Shown here piece after piece: positions 60,312 through 64,000 of a DNA stretch of 64,000 bases. The position numbers and the translations under genes are program-made. Each line of letters starts with the position of its first letter. The stretch's first letter is position 1. Source of the DNA: Pigmentiphaga kullae (GTDB lineage Bacteria; Pseudomonadota; Gammaproteobacteria; Burkholderiales; Burkholderiaceae_B); contig NZ_SGXC01000001.1 in the NCBI RefSeq assembly GCF_004216695.1, forward strand, positions 310,001 through 374,000, read 5' to 3'. The notes under the pieces are model-generated. The model was not told the origin of the DNA and searched no databases. It saw only the letters and a program-made list of their open reading frames with translations.

Positions 60312-62654
60312 ATGGCCGCACCCCCGCCCCGGGCCGGAGGCTGCCCGATCCACCACGACGCCGCGCCTGCCGGCCTCGGCCCCACCGGCTGCCCCGTCAG
60401 CGCGGGCGCGGCCGGCTTCGATCCGTTCGAAAACGGCTACCAGCAGGATCCGCCCGAATACGTGCGCTGGGCGCGCGAACAGGAACCTATTTTCTACAGC
60501 CCCCGGCTGGGCTATTGGGTGGTTACGCGCTACGAGGCCATCAAGGCCATCTTCCGCGACAACCTCACCTTCAGCCCCTCGATCGCGCTGGAGAAGATCA
60601 CGCCCACCGGCCCCGAGGCCAACGCCGTGCTCGAGCAGTACGGCTACGCGATGAACCGCACTCTGGTCAACGAGGACGAGCCGGCGCACATGCCGCGCCG
60701 GCGCATCCTGATGGAGCCCTTCACGCCCGAGCACCTGAAGCACCACGAGCCCATGGTGCGGCGGCTGGCGCGCGAATACGTGGACCGTTTCATCGACGAC
60801 GGCCGCGCCGACCTGGTCGACCAGATGCTGTGGGAAGTGCCGCTGACCGTGGCGCTGCACTTCCTGGGCGTGCCCGAGGAGGACATGGATACGCTGCGGC
60901 GCTATTCCATCGCCCACACCGTCAACACCTGGGGCCGGCCCAAGCCCGAGGAACAGGTGGCGGTGGCGCATGCCGTCGGCAACTTCTGGCAATACGCCGG
61001 CAAGGTGCTGGAAAAGATGCGCCAGGCGCCTGACCAGCCCGGCTGGATGCGCTACGGCATCCGCAAGCAGCAGGAACACCCGGAGGTCGTGACCGATTCC
61101 TACCTGCATTCGATGATGATGGCCGGCATCGTCGCCGCCCACGAGACCACCGCCAACGCCACCGCCAACGCGATCAAGCTGCTGTTGCAGCACCCCGAAG
61201 CCTGGCGCGAGATCTGCGAGGACCCCGGCCTGATCCCCAGCGCGGTCGAGGAATGCCTGCGCCACAACGGCTCGGTGGCGGCCTGGCGCCGCCTGGTCAC
61301 CCGCGATACGCGGATCGAGGGCGTGGACATCCCAGCCGGCTCGAAGCTGCTGATCGTGACCTCGTCGGCCAACCACGACGACCGGCATTTCGCCGACGCC
61401 GACTTCTTCGACATCCGCCGCGAGAACGCCAGCGACCATCTGACTTTCGGCTACGGCTCGCACCAGTGCATGGGCAAGAACCTGGCCCGGATGGAAATGC
61501 AGATCTTCCTGCAGGAACTGACCCGCCGGCTGCCCCACATGCGCCTGGCCGACCAGCGCTTCACCTATGTGCCCAATACCTCGTTCCGCGGGCCGGAGCA
61601 CCTGTGGGTGGAATGGGATCCCGCGCGGAACCCCGAGCGGCGGGACGCCGCGCTGCTGCAAGCGCAGCCGCCGGTACGCATAGGCGAACCCTCGCGCCAC
61701 GCCATCGCGCGCGGCGTGGTGGTGGAAAGCGCCACGCCGGTGGCCGACGGCATCGTCAAGCTGCGCCTGGTGTCGCCCGATGGCCGCGCGCTGCCGCGCT
61801 GGACCCCTGGCTCGCACATCGACGTCGAATGCGGCGAGCCCGAGCGCTCGCGCCAGTATTCGCTGTGCGGCGACCCCGCCGACGCGGGCGCGCTGGAGAT
61901 CGCCGTGCTGCACGAACCCCAGGGACGCGGCGGTTCATCCTGGATACACGGCAACGTGCGCGTGGGCGACAAGCTGCGCATACGCGGCCCGCGCAACCAT
62001 TTCCGCATGGACGAGACGGCGGCCAGGCTGATCCTGGTCGCCGGCGGCATCGGCATCACTCCCATCGCCGCCATGGCCCGCCGCGCCCGTGAACTGGGCA
62101 TGGACTACGAACTGCACTACAGCGGCCGCAGCCGCGCCGCCATGGCTTTCCTGGACGAGCTGGCCGCCCTGCACGGCAGCCGGCTGCGCGTGTACGTCTC
62201 GGAAGAAGGCCGGCGCAACGACCTGGCCGCGCTGCTGGGCCAGCCGCGGGAAGGCTGGAAGATCTGCGCCTGCGGGCCCAGGCGCATGCTCGAAGCCCTG
62301 GAGGCGCACTGCGCCGCCTGGCCCGACGATGCGCTGCGCATCGAACACTTCGAGTCCAACCTCCCCCAGCTCGACCCGGCGAAGGAACACGCCTTCGAGG
62401 TGGAGCTGAAGGATTCCGGCATCACGGTGACGGTCCCGGCCGACCGCACCGTGCTGGCCGCGCTGCGCGCGGCCAACATCGACGTGCCCAGCGACTGCGA
62501 GGAAGGCCTGTGCGGTTCCTGCGAGGTGCGCGTGCTGGCCGGGCAGGTCGACCATCGCGACATGGTACTGACCCGGGCCGAGCGCGAGGCGAACGACCGG
62601 ATGATGACGTGCTGTTCGCGGGCCTGCGGCGGAAAGCTGGTGCTGGAGCTGTAG
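60312..62654 (+). CDS. Self-sufficient cytochrome P450 (CYP116B type) fused to reductase and ferredoxin domains
   Basis: 780 residues in one chain. A P450 domain (to about residue 450) has the I-helix AGIVAAHETT (E278, T279), ExxR in EECLR and heme cysteine C386 in FGYGSHQCMG. Then a FMN/NADH reductase domain (RQYSL, GGIGITP) and a plant-type 2Fe-2S ferredoxin with C729-x4-C734-x2-C737-x29-C767. The Cys/His-rich N-terminus is typical of CYP116B. It hydroxylates aromatic or alkyl substrates without separate redox partners. GGAGAG precedes ATG 60312. Confidence 0.96.
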   Translation: MAAPPPRAGGCPIHHDAAPAGLGPTGCPVSAGAAGFDPFENGYQQDPPEYVRWAREQEPIFYSPRLGYWVVTRYEAIKAIFRDNLTFSPSIALEKITPTGPEANAVLEQYGYAMNRTLVNEDEPAHMPRRRILMEPFTPEHLKHHEPMVRRLAREYVDRFIDDGRADLVDQMLWEVPLTVALHFLGVPEEDMDTLRRYSIAHTVNTWGRPKPEEQVAVAHAVGNFWQYAGKVLEKMRQAPDQPGWMRYGIRKQQEHPEVVTDSYLHSMMMAGIVAAHETTANATANAIKLLLQHPEAWREICEDPGLIPSAVEECLRHNGSVAAWRRLVTRDTRIEGVDIPAGSKLLIVTSSANHDDRHFADADFFDIRRENASDHLTFGYGSHQCMGKNLARMEMQIFLQELTRRLPHMRLADQRFTYVPNTSFRGPEHLWVEWDPARNPERRDAALLQAQPPVRIGEPSRHAIARGVVVESATPVADGIVKLRLVSPDGRALPRWTPGSHIDVECGEPERSRQYSLCGDPADAGALEIAVLHEPQGRGGSSWIHGNVRVGDKLRIRGPRNHFRMDETAARLILVAGGIGITPIAAMARRARELGMDYELHYSGRSRAAMAFLDELAALHGSRLRVYVSEEGRRNDLAALLGQPREGWKICACGPRRMLEALEAHCAAWPDDALRIEHFESNLPQLDPAKEHAFEVELKDSGITVTVPADRTVLAALRAANIDVPSDCEEGLCGSCEVRVLAGQVDHRDMVLTRAEREANDRMMTCCSRACGGKLVLEL

Positions 62655-62715
62655 CGCGCGTACGGAGCGGGATGCGGTACCATCGGCCCCACTCAGTCCC
62701 GCTTCGTTCCGCACC

Positions 62716-63186
62716 GTGTTCCACGTCGTCCTCGTCCATCCGGAAATCCCCCCCAACACCGGCAACGCCATCCGGCTCGCCGCCAATACCGGCGTGCAAC
62801 TGCACCTGGTGCGCCCGCTGGGCTTCGAGCTCGAGGACGCCAAGCTGCGGCGCGCCGGGCTGGACTACCACGAATGGGCTTCGGTCCAGGTGCATGACGA
62901 TTTCGCCGCCGCCATCGCCGCCACCGGCGCGGCGGCGGACCGCGTGTTCGCCTTCACGACGCGCGGCTCCCGGCTGTTCGGCACCGCCCGTTTCCAGCCC
63001 GGCGACGCGTTCGTGTTCGGCAGCGAGACGGCGGGACTGCCGGCCGCCATCCGCGACGGCTTTCCCGAAGCGCAACGGCTGCGCCTGCCGATGCGGCCGG
63101 GCCAGCGCAGCCTGAACCTGTCCAACTCCGTGGCGGTGGCGGTGTTCGAGGCCTGGCGGCAATCGGGCTACGAAGGCGGCCTGTAA
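62716..63186 (+). CDS. trmL: tRNA (cytidine/uridine-34 2'-O)-methyltransferase TrmL
   Basis: 156-residue SPOUT methyltransferase that methylates the wobble base of tRNA-Leu. Signatures: PPNTGNAIRLAANTG, FGSETAGLP and RSLNLSNSVAVAVFEAW (trefoil knot). It starts with GTG at 62716. Constitutive housekeeping gene after the P450. Confidence 0.95.
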   Translation: MFHVVLVHPEIPPNTGNAIRLAANTGVQLHLVRPLGFELEDAKLRRAGLDYHEWASVQVHDDFAAAIAATGAAADRVFAFTTRGSRLFGTARFQPGDAFVFGSETAGLPAAIRDGFPEAQRLRLPMRPGQRSLNLSNSVAVAVFEAWRQSGYEGGL

Positions 63187-63209
63187 GATACGCAAAAAGG
63201 AGGAACGCG

Positions 63210-64000
63210 ATGCCCATTCTGACCACCCACGTCGGCAGCCTGCCCCGCGGCGACGAGCTGGCGCAGCTGCTGCTGGCGCGCGACCACGGCCAGGAAGTCG
63301 ACCCCGACCAATTCGAGCGGACCGTGCAGGCGGCCATCGACGGCGCGGTGCAGAAGCAGGTCCAGGCCGGTGTCGACATCATGAGCGACGGCGAACTCGG
63401 CAAGGTGGGCTATGCCACCTACATCACCGAACGGCTGGAAGGCTTCGGCGGCCACATCGACCGGCAGCCCGCCAAGGACCTGGCCGACTTCCCCGAACTG
63501 CGCAAGAAGCTGGCCGCGATCATGGGGTCCCAGGAATTCGTGCGCGCCGCCTGCGTCGGCCCGGTGAAACTGCGCACCATGGAGCCCTGCCACGCCGACA
63601 TCCGCCGCTTCAAGTCCGCGGTCGAGCGGCACGGCCAGGGCCGCCGGGCCTTCATGAACGCCGCCTCGCCCGGGCTGGTGACCGCGTTCCAGCCCAACAA
63701 GCACTATCCGACGCACGAGGCCTACCTGGCGGACCTGGTCGAAGCCATGCGCCCCGAGTACGAAGCCATCGTGGCGGCGGGCTTCGACCTGCAACTGGAC
63801 TGCCCGGACCTGGCCATGGCCGCGCACACCGGCTACCAGAACCTGAGCGAGGCCGAGTTCGTCCAGCGCGCGTGGCAGAACGTCGAGGCCCTGAACGCGG
63901 CCACCAGCGACATCCCGCCCGAAAAGCTGCGCATGCACATCTGCTGGGGCAATTACGAAGGCCCCCACCACTGCGACATCGCCCTGGAAAAGGTCATCGA
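63210..64000 (+). CDS. MetE-like cobalamin-independent methionine synthase family protein (3' end outside window)
   Basis: Starts with ATG 63210 after AAAGGAGG at ideal spacing and runs off the window. The 263 visible residues have the UROD/MetE TIM-barrel pattern: TTHVGSLPRGDEL, the zinc-type HICWGNY (His-x-Cys), and GFDLQLDCPDLAM. This is the shorter family rather than classic 750-residue MetE, and its substrate may differ; function uncertain. Confidence 0.87.
   Translation, partial: MPILTTHVGSLPRGDELAQLLLARDHGQEVDPDQFERTVQAAIDGAVQKQVQAGVDIMSDGELGKVGYATYITERLEGFGGHIDRQPAKDLADFPELRKKLAAIMGSQEFVRAACVGPVKLRTMEPCHADIRRFKSAVERHGQGRRAFMNAASPGLVTAFQPNKHYPTHEAYLADLVEAMRPEYEAIVAAGFDLQLDCPDLAMAAHTGYQNLSEAEFVQRAWQNVEALNAATSDIPPEKLRMHICWGNYEGPHHCDIALEKVI

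Overview
The window comes from a high-GC Gram-negative bacterium, most likely a beta-proteobacterium of the Alcaligenaceae (Bordetella/Achromobacter type). The evidence is the gene neighbourhood: the gltBD, rpoH and cox/cta assembly block, the hisGDBHAFIE-tat array next to murA and mla, cytochrome oxidase subunit II carrying a fused cytochrome c domain, the short HisZ-dependent form of HisG, and Bug-type periplasmic binding proteins. I could not search databases, so the genus is an inference.

Layout. (1) 1-2010: a NIF3-like gene (cut by the window edge) diverges from an HtrA/DegS-like protease. (2) 2020-6993: a branched-chain amino-acid type ABC importer (livF, a fused livM-livG, livH, periplasmic binding protein). 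(3) 7070-22643: a long minus-strand housekeeping array read mlaFEDAC, ABC-2 exporter, bolA-like, murA, hisGDBHAFIE, hinT, tatABC. hisC and mlaB are missing from their usual places. (4) 23038-28496: an accessory catabolic cluster (flavin monooxygenase, DapA-like lyase, GlcG/HbpS-like protein, Bug-type binding protein, duplicated ferredoxin-like-fold protein) with a divergent LysR regulator; substrate unknown. (5) 28537-34887: glutamate synthase gltBD. (6) 35094-36972: a RAYT-family transposase-like gene that has lost its catalytic residues, diverging from rpoH (sigma-32), which has a perfect CIRCE/HrcA operator in its leader. (7) 37660-47110: cytochrome c oxidase and its assembly factors (ctaC, ctaD, a 36-residue protein, ctaG, a DUF2970 protein, ctaE, a DUF2909 protein, SURF1, an SCO-like protein, ctaA, ctaB, sco1). 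(8) 47299-49148: a methyltransferase diverging from a ComF-type protein. (9) 49288-58386: the mdtABC RND efflux operon with its outer-membrane channel. (10) 58398-63186: a DUF1428 gene diverging from a MarR regulator across a perfect palindrome, an IclR regulator followed by a self-sufficient CYP116B-type P450, then trmL. (11) 63210 to the edge: a MetE-like protein, cut off.

The most unusual feature is a family of intergenic hairpin repeats (about 75-85 bp, some composite and up to about 220 bp) at nine places. Their head stems differ in sequence but keep the same pairing and bulge pattern, which is covariation. Most sit at the 3' end of a minus-strand gene and in two cases supply its last codons and stop codon. 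A second repeat family supplies the ribosome-binding site of hisH and, as a fragment, of livH. With the catalytically dead RAYT in the same window, these repeats deserve follow-up.

Functionally the window joins envelope maintenance (Mla lipid transport, MurA, Tat export, HtrA), histidine and glutamate synthesis, aerobic respiration, heat-shock control and drug efflux, with two accessory metabolic loci: the LysR-linked cluster and the IclR/P450 locus.
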